Part shown: in pieces, positions 46,034-58,623 of the stretch
Numbering within the stretch: the first letter of the stretch is position 1
How the letters are laid out: each line of letters opens with the position of its first letter
Program-made: the position numbers and the translations under genes
Notes under the pieces: generated by a model
The model's database searches: none
Told to the model about the DNA's origin: nothing
The model's input: only the letters and a program-made list of their open reading frames with translations
Assembly (NCBI GenBank): GCA_033439295.1
Contig: JAVTLE010000023.1
Coordinates: forward strand, 1,488,001-1,552,000
Reading direction: 5' to 3'
Length of the DNA: 64,000 nucleotides
Origin: Deuterostichococcus epilithicus
Lineage: Eukaryota; Chlorophyta; Trebouxiophyceae; Prasiolales; Stichococcaceae

Positions 46034-49000
46034 TTATTCGGCCGCTGCATCACAGCAGCTGCGAAGGCGGCATCTTCACGGCGCCGCAGCAGCAGCAGCA
46101 GGATATATGGCCGCTGCATCGCGGCAACTGCGAAGGCGGCACCTTCACGGCGCCGCGGCAGCAGTTTGCGGCAGGTGATGCGCTGCGGCCGCAGGCCCGC
46201 CCGAACAGCATGCACAGCCGGCATCCATCTCAGCATTGTCCTGCTTCGCCGGCTGCTGCTCAAGGTGGGGTTGATGTACTTCCTCTGGAGCATGCATCTG
46301 ACATCCATGGGCTGCCAGACTCAGTGCCCTCACCCTGTCAACCACCAGGTCACATGCCGGATCGTCTGCAGCACTGCAAAAGTTGTACAAGGGATGTGCC
46401 ACAGCCTCCCTGTCCTGCAGGCATTGGCAGAATCTCGTCCGCTCCGCCATCTAGCAGCATGCTGTGGCTGCCACCGGCAGACTACAGGCCCCGCGTCGGG
46501 CCGCCGGTGTCAGGGCAGGCGCCGGCGCTGAAAAAGCGGCTGGACATCCGCAGCCCTGACGACGCAGCCTCAACCTGCAGCAGTGCCTCCGTGAGCAGCG
46601 CTGCAGCAGTGGCTGCCACGGCGCAGCGACCAGCGCCGGCAAATGCTGCCAAGCCTGTAAGCAAGGCCGTCAGCAGCGGCCGCACCACACCACCACACCG
46701 CCACCAGATGCTGCGGCCGCTCAAGCGCCGGCAGCTGCAGCGCCGCAGACGTCGAGCAAGACTCTGCGGCAGGAGGCCAAGTCGTGGTCTGCAGGCACTG
46801 CTGGCTGGGGAGCCACGAGCAGTGCCACGGCGGCAGCGGCGGCGGCCGCCGTGGCCCAGATGCAAGCCCGCCTGGGCCGCACAGCGCCGAGCAGTGCTGC
46901 CCCAGATGCCGCCAGCACCCAGACGGCCGAGCTCGAGCCAGTGGCGGCAGAGGCTGCAGAACCAGCAGAGGCGGGCGCGGCGGCGGCACCTGAAGTGGAG
47001 CCAGCAGCAAAGGGGCTGCCGGCGGCCGAGGCGGCGACGGCAGCCAAGACGCCTGATCCAGAGGCAACATCAGCCGGCGCACCTGCAGCGCTAGCGGCCC
47101 CACAACAGGCGGAGCAGCAGAACTGTGATGCGCCCGTGCCGCTGCTGCAGCACACGACTCCTGTCGGCAGCGACGCTGCGTCTCTGGAGCAGCCAGCTGA
47201 CAGCCAGCCTGCGGTCAGCCAGGATGCCAGGGCCACGCCGTCAATCCTCAACATGCTGCTGTCTCCGGCTGCAAAAGCTGCTGGAGAACTGTCGGCAGCT
47301 GGAAAGCAGCAGACAGCGATGCCCGAGCCACCCGCAGGCGCCAGCGGCGTGCAGAGCCTGCAGGTCGAGGGTGGTCCTGACGCGAAGCCTGCTGCAGCCT
47401 TCCCAGCGATGGAACCGGGTCCACACGCATCCCTGGAGCCGGCTGCCCTGGCTGAATCTGCTGGCTCAAAGGCTGCAGGGTCCGTGACTACAGCAGTCGA
47501 GGGCATGGCGGCTGCCGCAGATGGCGGCGATCGTGCTGCTACTGGCGCCGCTGCTGCCGACCCTGAGGCGGGCTCAGAGCCCTGCCTCGGAGCCCTGCAG
47601 TTGGCGCCGCCTTCCCCTGCGGCCAGCGCCGCGAGCAGCCAGGAGCCCTTTCCGCAACCGGAGCCGCCGTTGCCGGCGACCAGTGCCGCCAGCAACCAAG
47701 AGCCCTTCCCGCAGGCGCCGCCGTTGTCGCCGGCGGCCAGTAGCAGCCAGACTTCGCTGGCCTACTCCGAGCTACAGGGCTTCCTGCTGCCGCGCTCGCA
47801 GGTACGTGCTGCTTGAGAGCAAAGAACGCCATACGTGTTGCGGGCATGACCAGCATGATGAGACACCAATGCCTGATAGCGATGTATGATATGTTTACAG
47901 GAAGCCGCTAGACATGTGGCTAGCTCCGCAACAAAAACAGGCGTGTCAGGTTTCAATGCTGACGCCGATAGCACAGACGCAGCGAACAGTGGCAGGACGC
48001 ACTTTGATGGCTCTTTTTATGCCCACGCGATTTGCATTGTTGTGCAGGGCAGCAGCACTAGTGGCTCCGATGCCGGCGAGCCTGGGTGGCCAGAGCAACA
48101 GGAGCAGCTGGGGTTTGGCGCGGCAGCATTCGACGACTCCCCGGAGGCTGTGACGAGTGCCTGGTCAGAGGCGGGTTCAGGTCCAGGCGACTCGCTCGCT
48201 GTCAGCACAGACACCAGCAGGGCAGCCAGCATCAGCGGCGAGAAAGACCCCGAGCTGGCGTCCAACGGCCCGTTGGCCGGTGCGGCGCTGCCCACTGCAG
48301 GGGCAAGTGCAGCAGCGCGTGTCTCAGTGACGCTGCTGTGTGCCGAGCCGGCGTTGCCGCCTGCGGCTGCTGCAGAGGCGCGCGTGTCTGTGGAGCTGGA
48401 GGTGGTAGAGCCTGCAGAGGCGGCTGAGGTGTCAGCCGCAGAGGCTGCGGCGGCGGCGGCGACGGCGGGAGCGGTGACCACTGCACAGTCATTGACCACT
48501 GGCGAGGAGCGCGTCAAATTGACCCTGCTGCGCACCGAGCCGCCGGCGGCGCCTGCGGCTGCTGCAGAGCCGAGAGTGTGCGTTGCGCTGCACGTTCACG
48601 CTGCCGGCGGAGGCCGCAAGACGCCCGAGTCCCCCAGGTGCCATACGTGTTTGCAGCAACATGGGCGTCAGGCTCAATACAACGAGTTGTGCTTTAGTTG
48701 GCAGGCTTTTTGCAGAGTTTGGCAGAGTGAGCACGCCACCAGTGTCTGCCAACAGTGTCTTTAAGGTTTGGCAGAGCAAACAAGGACCAGAAAAGTTGGA
48801 ATTCATTTCATCAACAGGCAGCGGTATGACAGCGGGCAGCTGCTGGACATATTGAGCGAGGCCGGCAGCCCGACGGCAGGCGGCGGCAGCAGCAGCGGCG
48901 TGGCAGCCATGCTGAGGGAGGAGCACGGTGACGCGGCGGCCAGCCATCCGCATGCAGACCCGCCAGCAGCGCCGCTTGCGTGGCGGGCTAGGCCCCACCT

Positions 49001-52000
49001 GCTGCAGAATGCATCGTCGCCGCCATTGAGGCTGGCGCCGCAGGCGCCGCTGCAGCAGCCTGCCCAGCAGCAGCGGCAGCAGGCAGCGAACGGCGCACCC
49101 GGCCGCTGGCGCCCCAGCTGGGCGGCCGAGAAGGGTCTGCCGAGCCTCAAGACCGCACTGCCAGGGCAGCGGCCGCAGGAAAGCAGCACGGGTGGGAGTG
49201 GAGGCTGGCGGCCCGACGAGCGGGACTCCTGGCGCCTGGAGGACGGCTCGGACTCGTGGCGGCGGTGCGAGCCAACGACATGGGCCCGGCGGCGTATACA
49301 GGCTCCCCACCTGCCTGGGACGAGCCTCCCGACATCGTGCAGCCCGCCAAAACAGCGCCGGCGGCTGCGGCGCCGGAAGCCGCGCCCAAGCGGGCGGCAG
49401 CCGCGGAGGCAGCGCCGCCAACAGTCGCTGGCTTCCGCAGCGTGCCGCCAGGCTTCGAGGAGGCCCTGCCTTTCCAGCCTGGTTCTGCCACGGCCGCACG
49501 CACCGCAGTGCCGTCGCCGCAGCGGCCCCCGCCGCCCGGCTTCGAGCCCACACCGGCGCAGGCCGCCTGGAACTTGGCATCCCCGGAGATCCAGGCTTTT
49601 GCGCCACATCTGGGCGGCACCGGCGCAGTGGAGGACCTCGATCGCAAGCCCTCCTGGGCGGCGGCCCAACCCAGGCAAAACCGTCCTGCTCTGACGGCTG
49701 TGCATGCTGCATGCATGCATGCCGCATGGGTGTAGAACATGCCTGGTTCGCACGTTTCGGAGTTGAGTGCCGTCTGCATGCTCTGCATGCAATGCCATCC
49801 GTCCTGGTGGCTTGAATACTTGTCACACAGCATCCACCCCTCTCACCGTGCGAGCATCAACTAACATCAAGTTCGGTTCGTTTTTGCGGCCGAGCAATGC
49901 ACGAAAGTTCATCTTGCCATGCAGGAGCCCAGCCACTGTCTCCAGAGGATGCTGCCGCAGCACGCCTCTTCATGTCTGCCAAACGTGCCGCCACTGATCA
50001 GGTGCGCCAGAAGTCGGTCCAGAAACATGACCAGACAGGACATGTTGCAACTTGCCGCCTAGACGCATGTCGACTGCCCAGATCTATACGCCTGCTGTCA
50101 ACGTTTCAGCCACAGATCCACGCTCAGCACTCTAGATGCACACGACACTGGGTCTGCAATATGCTCAGGCTGCTGTGCCGCGGGCGGCGGAGGCGCCGCC
50201 GCCAGCTTCCGAAGGAAGCCTCTGCCCCGCTGCCGTCGCCCTGCTGAGCAAGCTGGTGGGTCTGGTGTTTATTATGCTGACGTCTTGCTCGAGCTTGTGA
50301 TGAAACACTCATGCCAAGTATCGTCTGCACTTCTACTGGACTGAATCACATTTACGTGAGTTGAGTGAGGATGCTCCAGCAACCACATAGAGCGCGACCT
50401 GCCAGCAATGCATGCAATTTCGATACATACGAACATCAAATGATGACCGACTTTCGACAATGACGTTTCCGCTGCAGGCGCATCGCAACAGTGGGCTGCT
50501 GAGCATGCAGTGCACGGAGGTGTGCATCTGACTCTGAAAACGTCTTCCCATCGGCACGATGCACCGATCTTTACAGATCGCATTGCGCGACCTGGGATAT
50601 GACGCCCTGCTGTTACGGCATCGCTGCAGTGAGACGCCGTCAAGCAGGACAGCCGCTCTACCCAGTGCCATTGGCTCCCAGAAAGACCACATTTACCGAA
50701 GTTGCGGGCCGGACAGGCAGACAGGTGTGCGCGAGCACTGGGGCTGGGCGCGTGTGTCTCCCGCCAAGTCCCAGCAACTAATCCACAATGCAATTGCTGA
50801 ATAGCATGCTGAATTGCCTGCCCAGGCGCTGGGCCAGCGGGCACCTGCGGACCAGAATGCGGCGGTGGCGCAGGTGGCCACCGCGAATCTGACCGGCATG
50901 TCGCCGCAGGACGCTGACACAGAACATCTGGATACAAGGGGTAAAAACACATCCTGTGGCTGATGTGTTGACATCTGCAGGTGGAGCAGAAGACACACAC
51001 ACGGCCAAAACGCTGAAAGCAGCATGCCCACACACAGAAGTGTGGTTTCTCCCGAACACAGCCGTCGCTTACAACCATCATATCTCGGCGCTGCAGGCCG
51101 GCGGCGGCAGCGGGCGGCAGGCGGAGCCAGGGGCAGCTCCGGGGCGGGCGATACCGCCGCCGGCGCGGGCATCACCGCCGCCGACCGCGGGGCCGCTGCC
51201 GGCCCACGAGGAGGACCTGGTTTCTGCGCTCTTCCCCTGGGCGGCCGACGATGCTCCCGCCAGCCGGGTGCGGGCGTCATGCGGCGGCAATTTCTTGCAA
51301 TGCTCGTCAGTCATTTGCATACGTATCCGTGTCCTGGAGCCTCCAGGTACCAAGGCTGCTTGAAGATAATGTTTTATCGGGGTGCACGTGCCGACCATGC
51401 TCAAACTTTACGAGAGGTCGAATACATGTGTGCCGCAAAAGGTAGCAGCCACAAATTTGACGCCGCGCTGGGCGCCCTTTCGTGCTCGATGATGATGCAG
51501 CAGGCTATATGGAACTGAAGACTGCAGTCCATGCTGCAGCAGGCCGTCATCCAGACATCCACCCTTCCTGCCATGCAGCTGGCACCGCCGCCGCAGCCGC
51601 AGCCTGCGCAGCCAGAGGACGCTGCTGCGGCGCACGTCGCCGCTCCTGTGCCACTGTCGGCCTTGTCTCGCCCATCGCTTGGTCACACAGCTGCCGGTGC
51701 GGCAGTGACGACGCAGGCTGCCGCCGCAGGCCGCGATGACGATCCGGCATCGGCTCACTGGCCATCGCTGACGCAGGTGGAGGAATGGACCTCCTTTGCA
51801 TGCTGTCAGTAATGACGCAGAAGCAGGTGCCCGCACATTCCGTGCGTCAGGCGGACGCTTGGCCACTTGGCCAGGTAGCTGCAGTCACGGTTGAGGGTGT
51901 CATGCTGGCTGTTGGGTCGTGGCTGCGTGTTCGCGTCTGCGTCATCGGACTTGACAGATGATCTCCTGGTCCCCACATCCTCAAGCATATAGCTTCTCTG

Positions 52001-55000
52001 CGGAGTCACTGACAGCTTTCATCCGCTGACGTTTGCACATCAGGCCTCGGCCCGCACCACAACACCGTCAGCCGTCCAGTCACAGAGTGCTGCCAAGCCG
52101 CCCGCTACGGTCGCGGCGGCCGCAAAGGCGCTGCCAGTGGCGGACTCGGCGGAGGCGGCCGCAGCCCGTGGCTCAGCGCGGATGGCTGCCTCGGTTGCCG
52201 CCAGATTTGCCGGCTTTGTGCCGCAGCGCATGAAGGTAAGCCACCCATACCGAGCAGTTTCCGCGTATATTTAATTCAGGATATGCGAGCTGCCCTTCAC
52301 AACATACCGAGTGCAGCTGGTGTACTGTATCCGGAGGCTTTGGTATCTTCTGGGAACATGCTCGATGCGATTCGCCACTAGGATGCTCAGCGCATGCCGC
52401 AGGCGGCGGCTGAGCGGCGTGCCACAGGCAGCAGCGGTAGCGGACATGACACAACAATGCCCCTCCCGCATCAGTCGCGTCTGCCAGCACCAAGCCACCT
52501 GCGGCGGCCGCCTGGGCAGCACCTACGCCGACCGCGGCTGATGCAACCGCTGAGCACAGCCGTCCCGTGCTCACTACCGCCGCTGGACTTTCCGCCCCTC
52601 GGCACTGACTGCGCAGCGCCGACACGGCGCGGCAAGTCCCCGCGCTGGGCCGACATAGTAGAGGTAATGTCCTCTCTGTCCTCGTCTCAGACACTGATGG
52701 ACTCCTGTGGCTCACAGTGAGTTCGGGGGCCCTGATAGCACAGCCATTCCGTCTACGTGGCATTCGCTGCCATCATAGCCCGTCAATTGTTCCATATGTA
52801 TTCCATTCTCGCCACGAAAGAGGTCCTGCGAGTGCTTTGAGCCACCGGTGGAAAACCTGGCGGGGTCGTGGGAATGAACTCCAGCTGAAGCTGCTTCAAA
52901 CCTCGTCGCCTGCATCGCGTTCATCAAACTGAAGATCTAAATTGCACCTGCTGCAACAAGATGCCCAGCGAGGGTGCAGCATCCCGACAACCTGGCGAGT
53001 CTCGGCAGCACCTCTAGAAGGGGGAGTGTCGTGTGCAAAACTCTGAAGCAGCTTCGGATCGCTGCCAAAAGAAAGGCGGCCAGTATATTGGAGCATTCTC
53101 ATGGCTAAGGCTGTAGCAGCACTTCGAATCGCCTTCGTTTCCGGGACACGCCATCAAGCTTGTCTTGAAGCATAGCCTTACAGCTCGCAGGACCATGCTT
53201 GCACGATGCCCTGCAGTTTTCCAGACAGTACTGGCTCTATGCAAACTTGGTGGCAACTGCGGCGCATGCGGCGCCGGGTGGATGCCACCGCCGTTGGGGC
53301 CAAACTATATCGACATTTTCATCTGATTCACCCGCCTTTTGTTCCACAGGCGGAGATTCAGCTGGAGGAGGCGGCCTCGGTGCTGAAGAGCATCGGCGGC
53401 GGTGGCAGCGGCCGCCAGGCAGCCGACAAGCCGGCATCGCAGCGGGGTACCCCCTCCAATGACGCTGGTGAGCGCACGAGGCTCAGATTGTTTCTTGTCC
53501 TGGCAGACGTCTCCCCTCTTCAAATGGTCAATGAGCCGCTCGCTCTGGATACCTTGGGATGATCCTGTGCTGGGCGGGGATGCGATGCTTGCACAACTTC
53601 AGGCTTCCGGGCAACGCGCCGCAAACATCTGCCCTGCCGCCTATAAACTGCCTTTTTCAGACATCACACGCACCTGCAGGCGCCAACGGCGGCGCCGCGC
53701 CGCGTCGGGAGGCGGCCCCCGCCGCCGAGCAGCTGCGCTCGCCAATGCGCGCGCACAACAGCGGCCCAAATTGCAGCGGCACGATCACAGGCATGGTGCC
53801 GGATGATGCAGATGACGAGCTGCAGCTGCCGGGCGCCTGGGTGGATGGCGAGTCGGACGATGACAACAGCGACGTCGAAGGTGCGCCTCCGCAGTAGGCG
53901 ACGTGCTTTTCTGCGTGCGGCCGCCGCTGGTGGGCTGTGGGCGCAGTCGCGGGGCTGTGAGCTTCCGGCTCGAAGCCCCAGACCCTCGGCTGCGGCCTGG
54001 TTGAATAAGTGTCCGCGGGAAATGAGGATGAACAGACAGCACATGCAGGACCTGTACTCGTTGTCTGAACTCAACAGAATTTCCCACACGTGCAGACTCG
54101 GACACGGAGCTGCCGGAGGCGTTCCTGGCGCCCATTCACCGCAAGAAGATCCGCCACCGCCAGGCACGCAACTGCTTCTCCTGCTGGCCGCACGCCGGCA
54201 GGCAGCCTACTGTGGGAATGTTTCTTGTAGAGGATCGGCGTTTAGGCAGCGAGCATTGCGCCTGCGGGATGTCAGGGGTGTTCACTCGCTGCGCAAGGAG
54301 GGCGACTCTTGCTGTAACTTTTGAAACGACGTCGCGTGCAACGCATGGTACCGAAGTGTGGTCATATGTGTACCTCCGCTGCTTCTCACGCACAGATCTG
54401 GAGCGAGGCGCAGCGGGTGAAGCTGCTGCACGAGGAGGGCGACCCCATCTCCATCCCGCAGGTCGCCGAGGAGCTGCGCCTCACCCGCCGCCTCGCCGGC
54501 CGGTGCGCGGCCTGCTCAGTACCTCCCCTGTCAGGGGCCAGCTTGTGTTTGCCTCCAGGGCAAAGGAGTCGCAGCCATGCATCCCAGTAGCATTTGGGCA
54601 CGCAGGCCATGCCTCGGTTGCTGAGGCACTTGCCCGTGGTTGAAGTCGCGGCCGCGGCAGCAGGCGGCACTTCAGCAACTCTCGTCACATGCTCTCGGAC
54701 AGCAATCGCTGCATTCAAGATGGTTGTCGCCTAGCTAACGCAGTTACTGACAGGCTGCAGTCTCAATTTGCTCTACCCGAATGCCTTTGTCACGGCTTTT
54801 TGAATCGAATCTGGTGTGCACGACACGAGGGATGCGCCGGCAGAGGGCGCTGCCACTCTGGGTCTCTGGCTATGCTGTTCTGAGAAAGATGAAGGTCCTC
54901 GCGGTCAATGTACGACTGTGCCCGTTCTGCAAAGAAGTCTGCTGAAGATCGTTGCTCGGCCGGATGCTGCAGGGAGACGACTGCGGGCAGGATCATGCAG

Positions 55001-55430
55001 GAGCTGTGGAACGCGCGGTGGCCGGATGCGGCGCGCCGCGGCCCCGGCAAGCGCGCCCTAGCCTGGAAGTGAGCACCCAACCTCTGCTCCCCCTGCTCTC
55101 GCCAGCTCTTGCCCAAACCCTGTTCCCCATGCTCCGCTGCCAGCTCTCGCTTTCAAACACAAGGCAATGAACAACAGTCATGCCGACACCTTGATTGAGA
55201 GACGCAATCATTGCCCACCCTTCTACACCCCTGACGGCGGTCACGCCCTTGAAACTTGCAAAGCGCCCATGTCACAGCAGCGGCGCGCCAATGACTTGTC
55301 TCTGAATGTGCTTGCGCCCTCCACATTCTGTAGCAGCGGCGCGCCGATGACCGTGAACGCCTACTTCTCTGTGGACAAGGGCCTCATGCAGCAGGCGGTG
55401 CGTCAGGCCTGCGACCGCCGCTTGGCATAG
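45691..55430 (+). CDS. Large low-complexity protein with an eIF4E-binding-type motif
   Basis: I treat 45691 (MWPQHPGGGQGRGFVPFPQE) to 55430 as one gene of many exons. Supported edges include 47801, 48048-48637, start 48822, 49925-50001 and 50169-50255. At the 3' end 54096-54211, 54396-54502, 54991-55068 and 55334-55430 are fully phase-matched. The sequence is Gln/Pro then Ala/Pro/Glu-rich. RYDSGQLLDIL fits the YxxxxL-phi eIF4E-binding consensus and resembles the start of 4E-T proteins; PPGFEE and PPGFEP follow. The C-terminus is ordered and basic (FLAPIHRKKIRHRQARN, HEEGDPISIPQVAEELRLTR). A 4E-T-like role in mRNA repression is inference. The frame shifts near 46690 and 49260 and perhaps between 45750 and 45950. 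It could be two genes. Confidence 0.5.
45994..46033 (+). repeat. CAG tract coding polyglutamine
   Basis: Thirteen CAG codons in the first exon of the low-complexity gene, in frame. Confidence 0.92.
46034..46170 (+). repeat. In-frame tandem coding repeat
   Basis: RPLHHSSCEGGIFTAPQQQ is followed directly by WPLHRGNCEGGTFTAPRQQ: one ~66-bp unit duplicated within the exon. Confidence 0.9.
48317..48605 (+). repeat. Degenerate coding repeats RVxVxLL...EP
   Basis: Three units share RV-x-(V/L)-x-L followed by EP and an Ala run: ARVSVTLLCAEP, ARVSVELEVVEP and ERVKLTLLRTEP. A fourth, PRVCVALHVHA, closes the series. Confidence 0.75.
55274..55297 (+). repeat. Ghost copy of a terminal exon start
   Basis: CAGCAGCGGCGCGCCAATGA occurs 56 bp upstream of the used TAG|CAGCGGCGCGCCGATGA at 55331. 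This is the shortest offset in the set. Confidence 0.75.
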
Positions 55431-56132
55431 TTATGCAGGCGGCAGGCCTGCCATGGATGCTACCACATCCTGCTTTGCTGCTGCGGAGGCTGCGGGGTAA
55501 AGAAGAGATGGCTGCCGGGCGGGGGTGCAGCTGCTGCTGCCGCCCATGCAGCAAGGGCGCGGCTTTAGCAAATTTCCGGTGCTGACTGTGCAAGCTCAGG
55601 CGCGCTGGCGATGCGGCGGCGTTCCTGTTGCCGGTTCAACAATTCAGCATCTGGGCAATACATCAACCAGTGGCTTTCACCCCAGTGTAGACCGGCAACG
55701 TCACTTGATCTCGGGATGATACCTGGTAGTAGTAGGAGTGAGGGAACATAGTGGTGTACTCGATCGCCGAACGTTCCTAGGCAGCCGCGTCATGTGATGT
55801 GTTGCTCGTTCTAAGTGAGTGGCGCAACTCCTGGGCAGCAGTACGCGATTGTGAGAGGTGAACGTGCAACATTCAGACTGACAGGTCTTTGGATCTTTGC
55901 GCCTTGCAAGCTGTTTAGGTACATCATTTAAAGAGTTTGCTGCTTTGCCATTGACAGTCGACTGTGGAGTTGCGACTCCGTCGTACTGTATGTCAGCTCA
56001 GAGGGTTCACCCGCCGTATATTACATCGTAAACTCAGGTGACGTGCCTGCTGTGCTGCAGTGGTTGAAATGAAGCTAGCACAGAAAGCAACACACACGTC
56101 TCAACCGCAAACGTGGACGCCGACTTGACATC
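55431..56132. other. Intergenic, 55.4-56.1 kb
   Basis: Less GC-rich than the genes. No coding exon, repeat or signal is supported; it should contain the promoter of the first F-box/LRR copy. Confidence 0.45.
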
Positions 56133-57836
56133 ATGCCAGGCGCCTCGGGGCCATCGCTGACGCTGGACGAGCTGCTTCTGGCCATCTGCAGACTAACATC
56201 CGACCATGGCAAGTGCGTGGGCTCGCGGCATTGCGTCTTCTCATGGTGGTTGCAATGGATGGATGTGATGCACATATTGTACACCAGAGCACTTGGGCCC
56301 CATCGCATCATGCTGGCATGCATGCCGCAGGTGGAAGACCCTGCCCCTGGTCTCCCGCCGGTTTGCAGCGCTCTGCCGGATGCCGAGCAGCCTTTGGAGC
56401 GACATCAACTTGAGCTTTTGCAGGGTGCAATCAACGTCATTCGATTCCAATTCCGATGCGGATTCTGACCCCGATGCGGTGTTGCGCTGGCAGCGGCAGC
56501 TGTCCTGGCTGCAGCGGCGTATTGGCTGCGTGTCAAAGCTTACCTTGACATCGCATAAGGTACAGTGACTGTGCAAGCTGCCTGACCGCAGCCAAGCTGG
56601 GGCAACTTGACCTTGTCGTCATGCTCTTTGGAAGGACACTTGCCACACGTATTGCTCATTCCATGCAGGCATACTTGCATGTGAGATACCCCTCAAGCCT
56701 GTCCGAAGGTGCAGACGGCAGCACACCCGCCAATGTTGCGGCTGCGCTGCACAAGGCATTGCAGCTCCTACCTGGAAGCGCAAGCCTGTCGGAGCTTCGA
56801 CTTGAAGGCTGCCTCTACGAATCCCTGGTTGCTATCGGAACACTGACAGGCCTGAAGGCGCTGCGCATCTCCAAGATGCACCACTGCACGGGTGTACATC
56901 TGGACGCTGCTCTAGCCAATCTGCTGGGCCTGGAACCTTGCTGCTGAGCTGGTGGACACCAGACCGCCGACGCACCAATGCCACCAGCGTGTTCCCAGGC
57001 AATTTTGCACGATGCACGAACTCGCGACGGATCAAGCTTGTGGACGACGACTCGCGGTCACTGGAACAACTGCCGGTGGCCTTTGGGGGTCTGCGGTGCC
57101 TGGAGCGGCTGAGAAATCTGGCCTGCGGGTCTGTCACATTGCCTGCAGATGCGTCTGGGCTGCAGAGACTGGAGTCTCTCACGCTGTGGAGCTGTGCCGA
57201 GCGGCCCACTACAATGGAATTGCCAGGCTCGCTGACTGCCCTCGCCGTGCTCACGAGCATCCAGCTGCGCAGCAACACCAATCCGGAGGTGCTGCGCAGG
57301 CTGCCGAGCCTGGAAGACCTGCACCTCAAGGCAGCTGCAGTCGAGCGAGGAGACCTGGACTTCAGTGGGGTGACTTCAGTGGGCTGAGTGGACTGAATCT
57401 GTCGCGGCTGCGCATCAAGAACGCCAAGGGTGCACTGGAAGACGCTCTCATGCGTGGGCCTGACCGAGCACATGACTGCCCTGAGCGAGCTCCACCTGAT
57501 GTACAACGAGGGACTGCGGCGCCTGCCGCCTGCCGGGTGTCTGAAACACGTCTACAAGCTGAGCCTACACGGCAACTGGCTGCGCCGAGGGCTTAACCGC
57601 ACTGTCTGCCGGCTGCTCGAGCGGTGCAGCGAAATGATATGAGCTACAATGACATGGAGCTCGTCGAACAGTGCACGAAGCCCTTCTCCGAGTGCAACAA
57701 GCTGGAGTTGCTGGGCATGCGTGTCGATTTTGGCGAGGACTGTATGTGCAACGCCAATCATGCGCGCGGCAGCTATTGCCCACGGTGCTGCCGCAATGCA
57801 GCGCGCCTGTGTGCAGCCGGACGGCAGCTGCCCTGA
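56133..57836 (+). pseudogene. F-box/LRR protein gene, decayed copy
   Basis: Exon 1 starts MPGASGPSLTLDELLLAICR. Exon 2 (about 56332-56562) carries the rest of the F-box, WKTLPLVSRRFAALCRMPSS and LWSDINLSF, then WQRQLSWLQRR. Exon 3 (from 56669) carries leucine-rich repeats: SELRLEGC, TLTGLKALRIS, CGSVTLPADASGLQRLESL and LPSLEDLHLKAAA. Compared with the copy at 58624-60444, the LRR exon changes frame at least four times: near 56935, near 57375 with a ~15-bp direct duplication, near 57455 with about 4 extra bases, and near 57632 with lost bases. F-box/LRR proteins recruit targets to SCF ubiquitin ligases. The F-box exons here are intact, so the decay is limited to the LRR part. Confidence 0.82.
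57358..57384 (+). repeat. Short direct duplication in the decayed LRR copy
   Basis: GACTTCAGTGGGG is followed at once by TGACTTCAGTGGG. The other F-box/LRR copy has the segment once. Confidence 0.85.
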
Positions 57837-58623
57837 GCTGACGCTTGACCCGGAGGATTGGCGGCTAGACAACCTCAGACAACCTCAGAAGGCGATGAGC
57901 TGGATGACGATGGGCACATGCTGTACTCGAACTGATGCTCGAGAGGTGTGCGGCTCCACTTTGCAATTTATGCCTTCTATCGCAAAGGCGATGAGGCCTG
58001 GCAGGGGTTCGTCTGGGTTGCTCACCACACAGCAAACTCATCGTTCAAAGTTTCATTCCTCTCTTCCATTCCTCCGTGTCACAGCCGCTAGTTGATCTGA
58101 GCTATTATGAAGTCCATGATGCCATGCAGGTGCGACTGCCAGGGCAACATGCAGTAGTACGTAGGTAGACTGGATGAAGCGCGAACATTTCCAGGTGGCA
58201 GGCATGAGTCGAGTAGGGGCTCGAGCCAAAGTCTTCAATATTGCATTTACCATCCAGTCGGGGTGAGATCTTCCAATATGATAGATGCAAGGAGGGGGCT
58301 GTGTGTCCGGGAAGCTTGCAAGACTTTGCTGCTGGACAGCAGGTACATGAGTGTATTTTTATGGTGCCGCATGTAGTGCAGCGGGCGTCTTGAAACCCGC
58401 AAGCACTCGAGAGAACTTCTTTAGAATTCGGCTTCTGCTGCTTATATGGTGCTGAGCGTTTCACTGCGGCAGTCGTTTGCTTAGCACAGGGTTTATGTCG
58501 GTGCTCCCACCGTATTTTGCGCCGAGCACGGGGTGTGATGCGGCTTCCTGCAAATCAGGCGTTACTCCACACCAGACGTTCAGACCCTGAGGTGCAACAA
58601 GTCTGAAGGCAAGTTCTGGCATC
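57837..58623. other. Spacer between the two F-box/LRR copies
   Basis: About 790 bp. The first part still resembles the end of the LRR gene; the rest shows no gene. It should carry the promoter of the second copy. Confidence 0.45.
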
